Of a stretch of DNA of 64,000 nucleotides, positions 40,367 through 48,404 are shown piece by piece. Under the pieces are notes generated by a model that searched no databases, had not been told where the DNA came from, and worked only from the letters and a program-made list of their open reading frames with translations. Source of the stretch: a virus; IMG/VR virus record IMGVR_UViG_3300012931_000015, positions 62,001 to 126,000 of that record; one strand, given 5' to 3'. A program made the position numbers and the translations under genes. Within the stretch, counting starts at the first letter, position 1. Each line of letters starts with the position of its first letter.

Positions 40367-40776
40367 AATAATTTTAAATGTCCTGTTATTTCATTAACAT
40401 TTTCATTCCAGCCTAAAATAGCACCACAGGTAATAGTTTTAACTCCATGAAATTCTGTTAAACCATTATCTTCAATAAGTGATGTATAAAGAAAATTTGC
40501 TTTTGCTCTATTTATTAAGTGTATGAGTTCCTGCTCTGAATCAACCTGTAAACATATTTTAGTAAATATTCCATTTAACCAATCATCCATTAAACTTCTC
40601 GAACCTTTAGTTATAATTATAGAATATTCTTTTTCTTTTTCCGTATTTATTCTTCCATCTGCCATTAAATCAAGAATTAATTTTAGAGAAGCATGACTCC
40701 CCATAGCCACCATTTTGCCTTTTCTCATATTGAGATCAGTTCTCATAAGAATTACCATTTTTGATTTACTTTCCAT
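40363..40776 (-). CDS. pth2: Peptidyl-tRNA hydrolase, Pth2 type
   Basis: 137 residues. VILMRTDLNMRKGKMVAMGSHA matches the N-terminal signature of Pth2 (RxDLxMxxGKxxAQxxHA; here Met replaces Gln). CLQVDSEQELIHLINRAKA and the SLIEDNGLTEF segment follow the same family to its end. Pth2 releases peptides from peptidyl-tRNA in archaea and eukaryotes; bacteria normally use unrelated Pth. The phage copy may recycle stalled tRNAs or modulate translation during infection. Confidence 0.8.
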   Translation of the reverse strand: MESKSKMVILMRTDLNMRKGKMVAMGSHASLKLILDLMADGRINTEKEKEYSIIITKGSRSLMDDWLNGIFTKICLQVDSEQELIHLINRAKANFLYTSLIEDNGLTEFHGVKTITCGAILGWNENVNEITGHLKLL

Positions 40777-40788
40777 TAGTCTAATCCT

Positions 40789-40992
40789 TTAAAAAATATA
40801 TGTTTTATCATCTTCAATTAATTCACCATTATCTAATTTGGTAATATTAAAAACATCTTTTAGGGTTTTTCCTTTCATTTGTGCATAACTTATACTACCT
40901 CGTTTTATATCTTTTTCTATATCCATATGAGCTTTGTTTATATTTTCTAATATTGAATTTGCGTGCACTTCATATTCTTGTTCGTTTAACAT
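40789..40992 (-). CDS. Small hypothetical protein (67 aa)
   Basis: Helical and acidic; NITKLDNGELIEDDKTYIF suggests a beta hairpin at the end. Not recognised. Confidence 0.6.
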   Translation of the reverse strand: MLNEQEYEVHANSILENINKAHMDIEKDIKRGSISYAQMKGKTLKDVFNITKLDNGELIEDDKTYIF

Positions 40993-40994
40993 TT

Positions 40995-41402
40995 TTACCA
41001 GCTTCTATGTTTTTCATGAATAGTTTCAATTCCATCATATTCATCTATTACCCATTCTATATTATCTGGTATTTCAACTATTTCTAAATCAGCATATTTT
41101 GAATTTGCTTCTCCCCCTAATTCTTCAACAACTTTCACTAAAATAGGGTTTGATCTATTTTCATAACTATTAGCCCAAGTATCCCAATATCTGCCCAACA
41201 AAGAATAAGTTTTACTGCTTTCATTCAAATTATTGTCAAAAATTACTTTTTCATCATACAACGGATTTCTAATAACCAATCCGTTTTTATCTCTCTGTTC
41301 TTCTTCATATTTTATAACAGGTATTCCATATTCTATAAGCTTTTCATAAGCTTTTTCACTTAACCCAAAACCACCAAAACATTTATTCACTACTACCTTC
41401 AT
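40995..41402 (-). CDS. Conserved phage/prophage protein (135 aa)
   Basis: Starts KVVVNKCFGGFGLSEKA and ends IPDNIEWVIDEYDGIETI, with VVEELGGEANSKYADLEIV between: a family found across many phages and prophages with no known function. Likely a soluble alpha/beta protein. Confidence 0.75.
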   Translation of the reverse strand: MKVVVNKCFGGFGLSEKAYEKLIEYGIPVIKYEEEQRDKNGLVIRNPLYDEKVIFDNNLNESSKTYSLLGRYWDTWANSYENRSNPILVKVVEELGGEANSKYADLEIVEIPDNIEWVIDEYDGIETIHEKHRSW

Positions 41403-41426
41403 TATCTTTCTCCTTTTTTTCTATTC

Positions 41427-42254
41427 TTACCAGCCATTATAATCAATATTAAATAAATTGTCAACAATTTTTACATTCACAACATGATTTATACCTGGTA
41501 CAGGTACATGAAATAATTTAAGATTTTTATCACATATAGCGTTTATATTACCCGTTATATTTATTATGCTATCATGGCTTCTATCCAAAACCGTTTGACT
41601 TGTACTTCGATACTTCAACTGCAAATCTCGTCTAACTGTTGTCATGTGGTGCATCAATAAATCTTCCGGCTTGAATATCCAATGCGGATTATGTCTATCA
41701 ATATTATATCCTCTAGTTGGATCAATAAAAACATTTTTTAAGCTATTTGTTCCAAGCTTCTTTTTCGGGTCAAGCTTACAAATGAAGGGAATATGTATTC
41801 TCGATACTTGAGTATTTTGATAGATAGGTAATTTGTGATATTCAATAAGTCTACAATAACTATATTGATATTTAGTTTCTTCAATAAAGTTTTTTGCTTT
41901 TATGAATTGATCTGTTTCAAATAGCTCATCCACATCAAGCATTAAAAAATGGTCATAGCCTCTATTATAGCAATGAGTTCTTAAATAGTTTCGTTTTTCT
42001 ATTTCGGTGTTTTTTGCTTCTCTGGAATTGTTAGCAAATAGTTTGATTGGAAAACATAGAAGTTCATCAATTAGTTTTTGTTTTTTTAAATCTTTTAGTA
42101 TATCGAGATCGTAAGGGCTTATTTTTGATTTTCCCCACCAATCCTGCTCGGAGTAACTGACAACTATCCAGTCAACATTTTCTCGTATTTGTTTTATTGA
42201 ATAGGGTAATAATTCACAACCACTAAAAACGCTATAAGCTACTGCTAATTTCAT
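41427..42254 (-). CDS. Glycosyltransferase, paralogue B
   Basis: 275 residues, with the same motif order as 35573-36427: KLAVAYSVFSGCELLPYSIKQI, YDHFLMLDVDELFETDQF (DVDE near 111), DPTRGYNIDRHNPHW, LLMHHMTT. Predicted nucleotide-sugar-dependent transferase of GT2/GT92 type, with intact acidic and His residues. A perfect promoter sits in its last 30 codons. Confidence 0.75.
   Translation of the reverse strand: MKLAVAYSVFSGCELLPYSIKQIRENVDWIVVSYSEQDWWGKSKISPYDLDILKDLKKQKLIDELLCFPIKLFANNSREAKNTEIEKRNYLRTHCYNRGYDHFLMLDVDELFETDQFIKAKNFIEETKYQYSYCRLIEYHKLPIYQNTQVSRIHIPFICKLDPKKKLGTNSLKNVFIDPTRGYNIDRHNPHWIFKPEDLLMHHMTTVRRDLQLKYRSTSQTVLDRSHDSIINITGNINAICDKNLKLFHVPVPGINHVVNVKIVDNLFNIDYNGW
41436..41464 (-). 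promoter_or_regulatory. Consensus sigma70 promoter
   Basis: TTGACA (41459-41464), 17 bases, TATAAT (41436-41441), a perfect match, inside the 3' end of the glycosyltransferase gene and just upstream of ATG 41402. Confidence 0.75.
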
Positions 42255-42748
42255 TTAGTTTTTACAAATTCATCAATTAAGCTATTAACCATTAATGTTA
42301 GTTTACTTCTAAAAACCTGATCTTGTTTCATTTGATTTAAAAGTTTGTCAACATTTCCATCAATGCCAGTTATTACTGTTCTAGCAATTTTATTTAATAA
42401 TGCTTCTTTAACATTTTCCCTAAACTCTATTGATGCTATTTCACTGCTTACTATATTATCAAAAACTGATTCTATTTCTTTTTGATATTTTGTTATTATA
42501 TTTTCTGCATATTTTTTCAAAGGAGAATTATAATCAACCAAAACTTTTTTTAAAGCGTCTCTTATAGAATCATTAACAGCATAAAGTACATCTTTTTCTA
42601 AAGTGATAGGTAATTCTTTTTTATCCACTTTAAGAATAATATCTTCTACTTGTTTTTTTACTTCTGCTTTAAAAAATTCATTTTCTCGTCTAATGTCTGT
42701 CATTAATTGCTGTATTTCTTTTAATGTTTGATTTTCTTTTTCTGTCAT
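42251..42748 (-). CDS. Coiled-coil protein (165 aa)
   Basis: Almost entirely charged amphipathic helix (for example LKEIQQLMTDIRRENEFF), with a more hydrophobic C-terminal third. It may be structural or regulatory. The stop overlaps the next gene as ATGA. Confidence 0.6.
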   Translation of the reverse strand: MTEKENQTLKEIQQLMTDIRRENEFFKAEVKKQVEDIILKVDKKELPITLEKDVLYAVNDSIRDALKKVLVDYNSPLKKYAENIITKYQKEIESVFDNIVSSEIASIEFRENVKEALLNKIARTVITGIDGNVDKLLNQMKQDQVFRSKLTLMVNSLIDEFVKTK

Positions 42749-42749
42749 T

Positions 42750-42899
42750 CTAATTCTCCTTTTTATCTACCCATACTATAACTTCATTACAATCAGGACA
42801 ATTAGAATCTCCAATATCTATACCTCGTTTTCCTTGACATTTTGGACAAACAACAACATCAAGAAAGGGTATTAATCCTTTTTTATTTATTTCTATCAT
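42750..42899 (-). CDS. Small zinc-ribbon protein (49 aa)
   Basis: CPKCQGKRG and CPDCNEVI form a Cys4 site like that of DnaJ-type or RNA-polymerase ribbons. Begins at ATG 42899 after AAGGAG. Function unknown. Confidence 0.65.
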   Translation of the reverse strand: MIEINKKGLIPFLDVVVCPKCQGKRGIDIGDSNCPDCNEVIVWVDKKEN

Positions 42900-42900
42900 T

Positions 42901-42981
42901 CTATTTGTTTCTCCTTTTGCTTCTAATATATACTACAACTAAAATAACTTTTATTAAAATTGAAATTAAATATTTTTTCAT
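42901..42981 (-). CDS. Very small membrane peptide (26 aa)
   Basis: ATG 42981 is two bases past the previous stop, without its own ribosome site, so it may depend on coupling. One hydrophobic span with a basic tail. Tentative. Confidence 0.4.
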   Translation of the reverse strand: MKKYLISILIKVILVVVYIRSKRRNK

Positions 42982-42982
42982 A

Positions 42983-43093
42983 CTATGAATTAAAAATTAT
43001 CAAAACAACTGCTGTTACCACAACTAGAGCAATAAGTATTACTCCGGCATGATCTTCTAATTTTCCTATAAACTTTAATGTTTTTAGTTTCAT
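42983..43093 (-). CDS. Small single-pass membrane protein (36 aa)
   Basis: ATG 43093 follows AAAAGGA. A basic head and a span of about 20 residues (LIALVVVTAVVLII). Function unknown. Confidence 0.55.
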   Translation of the reverse strand: MKLKTLKFIGKLEDHAGVILIALVVVTAVVLIIFNS

Positions 43094-43152
43094 ACTATTT
43101 TCCTTTTCACTCTAAACAATCTTCTGCTTTTATACCGAGTTTACTCTCCCAT

Positions 43153-43620
43153 TTATCTACTATACTTTTTTTGTGAGTTATTGTTTGTTGATCTGCATAA
43201 CTCTTTTTGCTCTTCGGAACAATTATTAAACATAAAATCACAACCTTTGCACATATTTTCTGCTTCCATAACTATTTCCTTTCCCACACATTCAGATTTT
43301 TCATCACAGCTTTTACAAATACTACCTGTTAAATTTGCATCTACAAATACTTCCCATCCTGAATCATTGTTACTATTAATTGGTATACCACATCTTACAC
43401 AAAATTTAGTATTTAATGATTGAAATGGTTTTCCTTCTACTCCTAAAGTAAAATTATCCATTTCTTCTTCACATTGTTTAACATGTAACTCTTCAAATCC
43501 TATTTTTATATTTTTTCCACATGTTTTGCATTTACTACAACAAGGTGTAATATGAGTATATCTAATATTCATTCTTCCTGTTTCATCATGGCAATTACAA
43601 GTACATTCATAGAAATCCAT
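43153..43620 (-). CDS. Multi-zinc-finger protein with possible frameshifted tail
   Basis: 155 residues. CTCNCHDETG, CCSKCKTCG, CVRCG...CKSCDEKSEC and CKGCDF...C give four or more zinc-binding units. At an A7 run (43166-43172) the frame ends shortly, but the +1 frame stays open for about 20 more codons to TGA 43107 and reads like protein (VDKWESKLGIKAEDCLE). One A fewer would extend the protein. Role unknown. Confidence 0.7.
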   Translation of the reverse strand: MDFYECTCNCHDETGRMNIRYTHITPCCSKCKTCGKNIKIGFEELHVKQCEEEMDNFTLGVEGKPFQSLNTKFCVRCGIPINSNNDSGWEVFVDANLTGSICKSCDEKSECVGKEIVMEAENMCKGCDFMFNNCSEEQKELCRSTNNNSQKKYSR

Positions 43621-43657
43621 TATATTACCCCCCTTTTAATAATTAAATATATATTAT

Positions 43658-43879
43658 TTATTCTATTTTTTCAATATTTTTAATTATGTAATTAAATAAT
43701 TTTTTATTCATTTTGTGCCAATCACTATCACATAATAAATCATTAAATCGTAATGTATTCATCGCATCCTTACACTTATTAATATTATTTTTTCCCTTAT
43801 ATTTAAAACCTTGTTCTTCTAACTGAACAACTAAAGATTTTGATATTACACCAAAAGATAAATTAATAGTATCACTCAT
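43658..43879 (-). CDS. Small hypothetical protein (73 aa)
   Basis: ISKSLVVQLEEQGFKYK and LFNYIIKNIEKIE are helices joined by a central NTLRFNDLLCDSD. A family-like shape in phages, function unknown. Begins at ATG 43879. Confidence 0.6.
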   Translation of the reverse strand: MSDTINLSFGVISKSLVVQLEEQGFKYKGKNNINKCKDAMNTLRFNDLLCDSDWHKMNKKLFNYIIKNIEKIE

Positions 43880-44435
43880 AATGTGTATCCTTTTTCTTCC
43901 TCTCTAATACATTTATATATCTATTATCTTCATAATTATACATTTTTAATTTATATGTTTCAATCAAACTATAAAGCTGTTTTTTAAAATTACCAATTAT
44001 AACTTTTCCACTATAAATACAATTATTTTCATTCATTATAGAATCAAAACCAACCAAGTATATTTTTTCATACCCCCGATTCAAAGCTAAATTGATAAGC
44101 TCATTTCCAGTGCTAAATCCTAGATAAGTTGTAAGAGGTATTATTTCGTTAGAGGGAATTTTATATCGTTCAATAAAGTTTGAGGGGCAAGTTATGTCAA
44201 AGTGAATATTATTAAGTTGTCGATATTCACTAGCTTTTAATACTGCTCCATAATGAACAGAAGCCATCAATGATATTATACAACCAATATTTTTTTCTTG
44301 AAAACTATAATTACAAGCCCAGACAGGAATATTTTGATTATATATTTGATTTATAAATTGTTGAATATCAGGCTTTAATCGACTTGATCCATTACCTATT
44401 ATCAATACTGATTTTGTATCTTTTTCATCATTCAT
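43872..44435 (-). CDS. MptE/DUF115-like protein
   Basis: 187 residues from ATG 44435 (GGTGA upstream). SVLIIGNGSSRLKPDI opens a nucleotide-binding fold; VWACNYSF, then TTYLGFSTGNELINLALNRGYEKIYLVGFDS match the 6-hydroxymethylpterin-pyrophosphokinase MptE-like/DUF115 family, related to enzymes that glycosylate flagellin with sialic-acid-like sugars. It could add to the sugar-modifying set. Substrate unknown. Confidence 0.65.
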   Translation of the reverse strand: MNDEKDTKSVLIIGNGSSRLKPDIQQFINQIYNQNIPVWACNYSFQEKNIGCIISLMASVHYGAVLKASEYRQLNNIHFDITCPSNFIERYKIPSNEIIPLTTYLGFSTGNELINLALNRGYEKIYLVGFDSIMNENNCIYSGKVIIGNFKKQLYSLIETYKLKMYNYEDNRYINVLERKKKDTHYE

Positions 44436-44496
44436 ATCTTTCACCGCTCATGCTAATTAGTAATTCAAACCATAAAAGGTTAAAAACACGAATTCT

Positions 44497-44745
44497 TTAT
44501 TTAACTTTAATTGAATACTGAATTTTTAAAACATTTTTTGTAAAATATACACATGTTTTATCTTTGTTTATTCTTGCTATTTCTTTTCCAGAACCATCTT
44601 TAAAAACGCCTTTATTATCTGAAAGAAATTCTAATCCCCAAATAGATAATAAACAATTCTTTAATTTTTTTACTGGTGTGTAAGATAATTTAATCTCTAG
44701 TTCATCTTCTTCTACAACTTCATTTGCATAATACTCTTTTTTCAT
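44497..44745 (-). CDS. Hypothetical protein (82 aa)
   Basis: Acidic head, then beta-rich sequence (LEIKLSYTPVKKL, IARINKDKTC). Not recognised. Confidence 0.6.
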   Translation of the reverse strand: MKKEYYANEVVEEDELEIKLSYTPVKKLKNCLLSIWGLEFLSDNKGVFKDGSGKEIARINKDKTCVYFTKNVLKIQYSIKVK

Positions 44746-44769
44746 AGGTTTTCTCCTTTTATATTTGTA

Positions 44770-45219
44770 TCATTCATCTATTTCAAAGTCAACTACTATT
44801 GTCTTTTTAAATTTAAACTCAAAAGACTTATCTAACACACAAATTTTAAAGTTGTGTTTATCAACTTCATTATTATATTTTTTTAGATACTCGTAACACT
44901 TAACCTTTACGTTGTGCATAAAAGTAGGTTTGAAGTTTAATTTTTCATCAAATATATAATATCTAGGATACTTGTGTTCCATTATCAAAATACCATTATA
45001 CTTCATATCAACAGTAATTTCATCTGAATAGCTTATATCATAATTCTCTATTATATTACTATTTTCTTCTTGTTTTATTTTTCTATTTATTTCATCTAAT
45101 CTTCTTTCATTTTCTAACCAAGATATATTTCTTTTCTCATTTACATTATCACATTCAGAAAGGCATTCGTTACAATCTGAATGTTTTCCACACAACTGAA
45201 ATAATTTTGCATCGCTCAT
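44770..45219 (-). CDS. Cys-containing hypothetical protein (149 aa)
   Basis: CGKHSDCNECLSEC at residues about 10-23 is a likely metal or disulphide site; the remainder is charged and beta-rich. Its stop overlaps nothing. Not recognised. Confidence 0.6.
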   Translation of the reverse strand: MSDAKLFQLCGKHSDCNECLSECDNVNEKRNISWLENERRLDEINRKIKQEENSNIIENYDISYSDEITVDMKYNGILIMEHKYPRYYIFDEKLNFKPTFMHNVKVKCYEYLKKYNNEVDKHNFKICVLDKSFEFKFKKTIVVDFEIDE

Positions 45220-45431
45220 ATTTTCTCCTTATTTCTTACTGCCATAGTATAATTTCCATCAGCAGATAATTTATCCAGTCTATTAGCTTCACCTTCTATT
45301 TCAATAGCAAAGTCTTTTTTAGATATTGTATCCTGATGATATGTATTATATTTTTTGCATTCATTAGAGTTACATTTTATTTCTTCACATTTGTAACAAG
45401 GGGATATTATTTTTAAAGGTTTTTCTGTCAT
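45216..45431 (-). CDS. Small Cys-rich protein (71 aa)
   Basis: SPCYKCEEIKCNSNECKKY could bind zinc. Overlaps the next start. Not recognised. Confidence 0.6.
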   Translation of the reverse strand: MTEKPLKIISPCYKCEEIKCNSNECKKYNTYHQDTISKKDFAIEIEGEANRLDKLSADGNYTMAVRNKEKI

Positions 45432-45433
45432 AA

Positions 45434-45736
45434 CTATTTCTCTTTATTTAATTTTGAAAAGTGAAATCTATCACCAATATTATATTGTTCTTTAGTGTAT
45501 AATACTAATGTTAGTTTATGAATATCACCGCCCTGATAATAGTAAGAATCATTTGATTCTACATATTCCTTCCGATAATGTATAAAAGTTACTTCATTTA
45601 CTTTTACAGAATCAACTTCAACTTGTGTGATACCAACTACCATAAAATAATCATTATCATATAGCTTTAAAGATTCCTTTGCATCACAACCAATAAAGAA
45701 TAAAATAACAACAAATAAAAACACTAATTTTTTCAT
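45434..45736 (-). CDS. Predicted lipoprotein (100 aa)
   Basis: MKKLVFLFVVILFFIGCDAK is a lipoprotein signal with Cys 17. The mature part is a short, charged beta domain. It would be exported and lipid-anchored, a typical location for superinfection-blocking proteins. Confidence 0.75.
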   Translation of the reverse strand: MKKLVFLFVVILFFIGCDAKESLKLYDNDYFMVVGITQVEVDSVKVNEVTFIHYRKEYVESNDSYYYQGGDIHKLTLVLYTKEQYNIGDRFHFSKLNKEK

Positions 45737-45755
45737 AATATCTCCTTCTAATTAT

Positions 45756-45971
45756 TTAAATATAAAATTTTTTAATCTTATTATCTGTATCTGGATATTC
45801 TTTTTCTTCTGCTAATAACTGAATAGTATTTAGTTGTCTATCAGAGCTAAAACCATAATCCTTATCTGTTAAATTATTTTTAACTTTTTCATAAGCTTCA
45901 GTTTCATTTTCAGCCACAACATAAAAATTGAAAGAAAATTTTTGACAAGTAACTAAATATAGTTTTTTCAT
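45756..45971 (-). CDS. Small hypothetical protein (71 aa)
   Basis: A basic strand-rich head (LYLVTCQKFSFNFYVVAEN) then TEAYEKVKNNL helix, like small phage proteins with an ETEAYEK element. Not recognised. Confidence 0.6.
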   Translation of the reverse strand: MKKLYLVTCQKFSFNFYVVAENETEAYEKVKNNLTDKDYGFSSDRQLNTIQLLAEEKEYPDTDNKIKKFYI

Positions 45972-46312
45972 TTACTTTCTCCTGCTTTTATTGCCCCTAA
46001 GTAAAAATCAAGTAATTCCTTACCAATATAGCAATTAAACTCACCAAAGTCAATACCGATGTATTTTACTACTTGACCTTCAAATCCCTTGTGGTAATCA
46101 TATTCACCTGATCCAATTTTTAGCTTTACAGCATGATTCCAAGTATCAAGTTCAAAAAATAAATCTTTTGTATATTGTAGTTTTACCCAGTTACCATGTT
46201 TTTTACTCTGCATCTCACCGTTTTTGCAAAGATAGTTTACAAACTCATTGTAAAGTTTTTTGATTTCCTCATCACTTTCATAATTAATGTTGTTCACAAT
46301 TTTTCTCCTCAT
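45968..46312 (-). CDS. Hypothetical protein (114 aa)
   Basis: ATG 46312 and GTG 46297 are both possible; GAGGAG lies between them and favours the GTG (109 aa). The body is beta-rich (FFELDTWNHAVKLKIG, VVKYIGIDFGEF). Not recognised. Confidence 0.6.
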   Translation of the reverse strand: MRRKIVNNINYESDEEIKKLYNEFVNYLCKNGEMQSKKHGNWVKLQYTKDLFFELDTWNHAVKLKIGSGEYDYHKGFEGQVVKYIGIDFGEFNCYIGKELLDFYLGAIKAGESK

Positions 46313-46363
46313 TTTTTATCATCCTTTTTGCAAGGAAGCCCACGATTTTTGTCAAAGAATGAA

Positions 46364-46382
46364 TTACATATTAAATATGTAA
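46364..46382. repeat. Palindrome near the left side of the TnpB element
   Basis: TTACATAT-TAA-ATATGTAA is a near-perfect palindrome with a 3-base loop, the sort of hairpin IS605-type ends form. It also overlaps the -10 of a promoter-like sequence. About 30 bases further left, GGAAGCCCACGA resembles the right-end GGAAGCTCATGA. Confidence 0.4.
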
Positions 46383-46404
46383 CTTATTTAAGATTATTTG
46401 TCAA
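46376..46404 (-). promoter_or_regulatory. Promoter-like sequence before the 46312 gene
   Basis: TTGACA (46399-46404), 17 bases, TACATA (46376-46381). The -10 is weak and overlaps the palindrome. Confidence 0.35.
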
Positions 46405-46492
46405 ATAAATTTACAAATTTTTTAACTACTTTAAAAAATATAAGATACTAATAATAAAAGAAATGTTTTAACTAAATTATTTTAGGTAAAAA

Positions 46493-47692
46493 ATGAAAGA
46501 AACTAAAAGACAAAACATTATTAAATCTCTTCAAGAAACGAAAGAAAAAAGAAAAACTCAAAAATGTTTGGTTTTTGAATTAAAAATAAATTATTCTAAA
46601 TTAAATAAAGTCCAAAAAGAAACATTAAAAATGTTTTTTGTAGAAGCTAAGTGGTTATATAATTTTTATTTATCAACAGATGATATTTTTAATCAATCAG
46701 ATAAAATAGAAAAAGTTATAATTAAAGATAAAGATAAAAAGGATATAGAAAAAAAATTACAATATTTACCCGCTCAAGTAAAACAAACAATTCTAAAACA
46801 ATTAAAACAAAATGTTTATAATTTAAGCAGAGCTAAAAAGAAAAATAATAAAGTTGGTAAATTAAAATTTAAATCTGAAATTAATTCTATTGATTTTAAT
46901 CAATATGGTAATACTCATAGAATAATAAATAATAATTTATTTAAAATTGGGAGAATAAAAAAATATATTAAAGTTCACGGTCTAAATCAAATCAAACCAG
47001 AATATGAGATTGCAAATGCAAAATTAATAAAAAAAGCAAGTGGGTATTATATTAAATTAACTTGTTTTGAAAATTTGAATAGTAAAGATTTTAACTTTAT
47101 AAATAATAAAAAAGGAGATGTAGGAATTGATTTTGGAATTAAAGATAATATTGTAACATCTGATGGAGAGTTTTTTAATATAAAAATTCAAGAAGATGAA
47201 CACTTAAAAAGATTGCAAAGAAAATTTGCAAGACAAAAAAAAGGTTCAAAGAATTTTTATAAAACAAAACAAAAAATTAAAAGATGTTATGAAAAAATAT
47301 CTAATAAAAAACAAGATCAAGTAAATAAATTAGTAAATTATCTTTGTACTAGTTACACATCAATTTATATGCAAGATGAGAATTTAAAAGGGTGGCATTT
47401 AGGGCTGTTTGGGAAACAAGTTCAGCATTCAGCATTAGGAAGTATAAAACAAAAACTTTTTAAACAAAAAAATGTAATAATTATTAATAGGTTTGAACCT
47501 ACAACAAAACTTTGTCATGAATGCGGAGCTATTAATAAAGATATAAAACTATCTGATAGAATTTTTAAATGTGCCTGTGGTTATGAAGAACACAGAGATA
47601 TTAAATCTGCTAAAACAATCAGATTTATAGGTAGATTTAAAAATAATTATATACCTACGGAACATAGGGATTTTAAGCCTGTGGAGAAATAA
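46493..47692 (+). CDS. tnpB: TnpB, RNA-guided transposon nuclease
   Basis: 399 residues, the only rightward gene after 668. The RuvC-like core holds DVGIDFGIKDN (Asp about 213), YMQDENLKG (Glu about 296) and EEHRDIKSAKTI (Asp about 369). A Cys4 zinc knuckle CHEC...CACG sits at about 341-362. An N-terminal helical/wedge region (EAKWLYNFYL, YLPAQVKQTILKQL) is present, so the protein looks complete and active. No TnpA transposase is in the window. TnpB proteins use an RNA made from the element's right end to cut DNA beside a short motif, which helps IS200/IS605 elements persist. In a phage it may act as a homing nuclease. Confidence 0.9.
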   Translation: MKETKRQNIIKSLQETKEKRKTQKCLVFELKINYSKLNKVQKETLKMFFVEAKWLYNFYLSTDDIFNQSDKIEKVIIKDKDKKDIEKKLQYLPAQVKQTILKQLKQNVYNLSRAKKKNNKVGKLKFKSEINSIDFNQYGNTHRIINNNLFKIGRIKKYIKVHGLNQIKPEYEIANAKLIKKASGYYIKLTCFENLNSKDFNFINNKKGDVGIDFGIKDNIVTSDGEFFNIKIQEDEHLKRLQRKFARQKKGSKNFYKTKQKIKRCYEKISNKKQDQVNKLVNYLCTSYTSIYMQDENLKGWHLGLFGKQVQHSALGSIKQKLFKQKNVIIINRFEPTTKLCHECGAINKDIKLSDRIFKCACGYEEHRDIKSAKTIRFIGRFKNNYIPTEHRDFKPVEK

Positions 47693-47780
47693 ACCTCTAC
47701 TTTTTAGTGAATTTTTTCATTTAAAAGCAAGTTATGTTTCAATGAAACAGGAAGCTCATGAATTTATTCGTGGGTAGTTC
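47600..47780 (+). ncRNA. Likely omega (re)RNA and right end of the TnpB element
   Basis: The tail of tnpB and the following bases contain GTGGAGAAATAAACCTCTAC, GTTTC-AAT-GAAAC (47736-47748) and the hairpin CTCATGAA-TTTA-TTCGTGGG (47755-47774) followed by TAGTTCAC, the usual right end of IS605-type elements. By analogy the RNA scaffold ends here and the guide would begin with the flanking sequence from about 47781. The element end coincides with the stop codon of the gene on the other strand. Confidence 0.65.
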
Positions 47781-48387
47781 ACCAATTATAGCGCATTCCT
47801 GTATTATTGCTATTTATTTTACAATTATACCACAAATTTCTATAATGATAATTATTTGCTATCTTTTTATCTAAAGCTTCCATTTTCATTTTATGAGCTT
47901 TTAATTCATATTCATTAGCAAAACTTTTTATCCACGAAATACTTTCTTTCATTTTTAATAACTTATTTTCTTTATCTATTTCTTTCTGAATAAGCTTTGC
48001 TCTATGACGTTGTATAAACTCTTCTGTTATCCACTTTACATTATTTAGATATTTTTGACATTGGTCAATTGTTAAATACTCCATACCTGAAAATAGACCC
48101 CTTAAAAAATGAAAGTTCTGTAAATTTTTTTCAGACTTATGCTTTTTAGAAATCATCCATTCATCTAAATGTATTGCTATATAACATAATAACTCCCTTT
48201 CATATCCTACCCACAATTTAGCATTTGGATGATTTATAACAGATCGCTTAGGTGTAATTAGTTTGTCATTTACATATAATAAACTAGCTAGGATATGGAT
48301 ATTTTCATATATGTTAGCTTGAAGTCTTTTTGTATCAAGCATAGAAGCACTTTTATAAAAATCTTTATCTACTATCCACGATTGCAT
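47779..48387 (-). CDS. Pyrimidine-dimer DNA glycosylase-like protein
   Basis: 202 residues. MQSWIVDKDFYKSASMLD followed by TKRLQANIYENIHIL and NHPNAKLWVGYERELLCYIAIHLDEW match the family annotated as pyrimidine-dimer DNA glycosylase (DenV-like/MSMEG_6728). Such enzymes excise UV-damaged bases. The stop codon lies inside the TnpB right end, so the natural C-terminus may have been trimmed. Begins at ATG 48387. Confidence 0.7.
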   Translation of the reverse strand: MQSWIVDKDFYKSASMLDTKRLQANIYENIHILASLLYVNDKLITPKRSVINHPNAKLWVGYERELLCYIAIHLDEWMISKKHKSEKNLQNFHFLRGLFSGMEYLTIDQCQKYLNNVKWITEEFIQRHRAKLIQKEIDKENKLLKMKESISWIKSFANEYELKAHKMKMEALDKKIANNYHYRNLWYNCKINSNNTGMRYNW

Positions 48388-48404
48388 TTTAGTTTATTTC
48401 CTTT

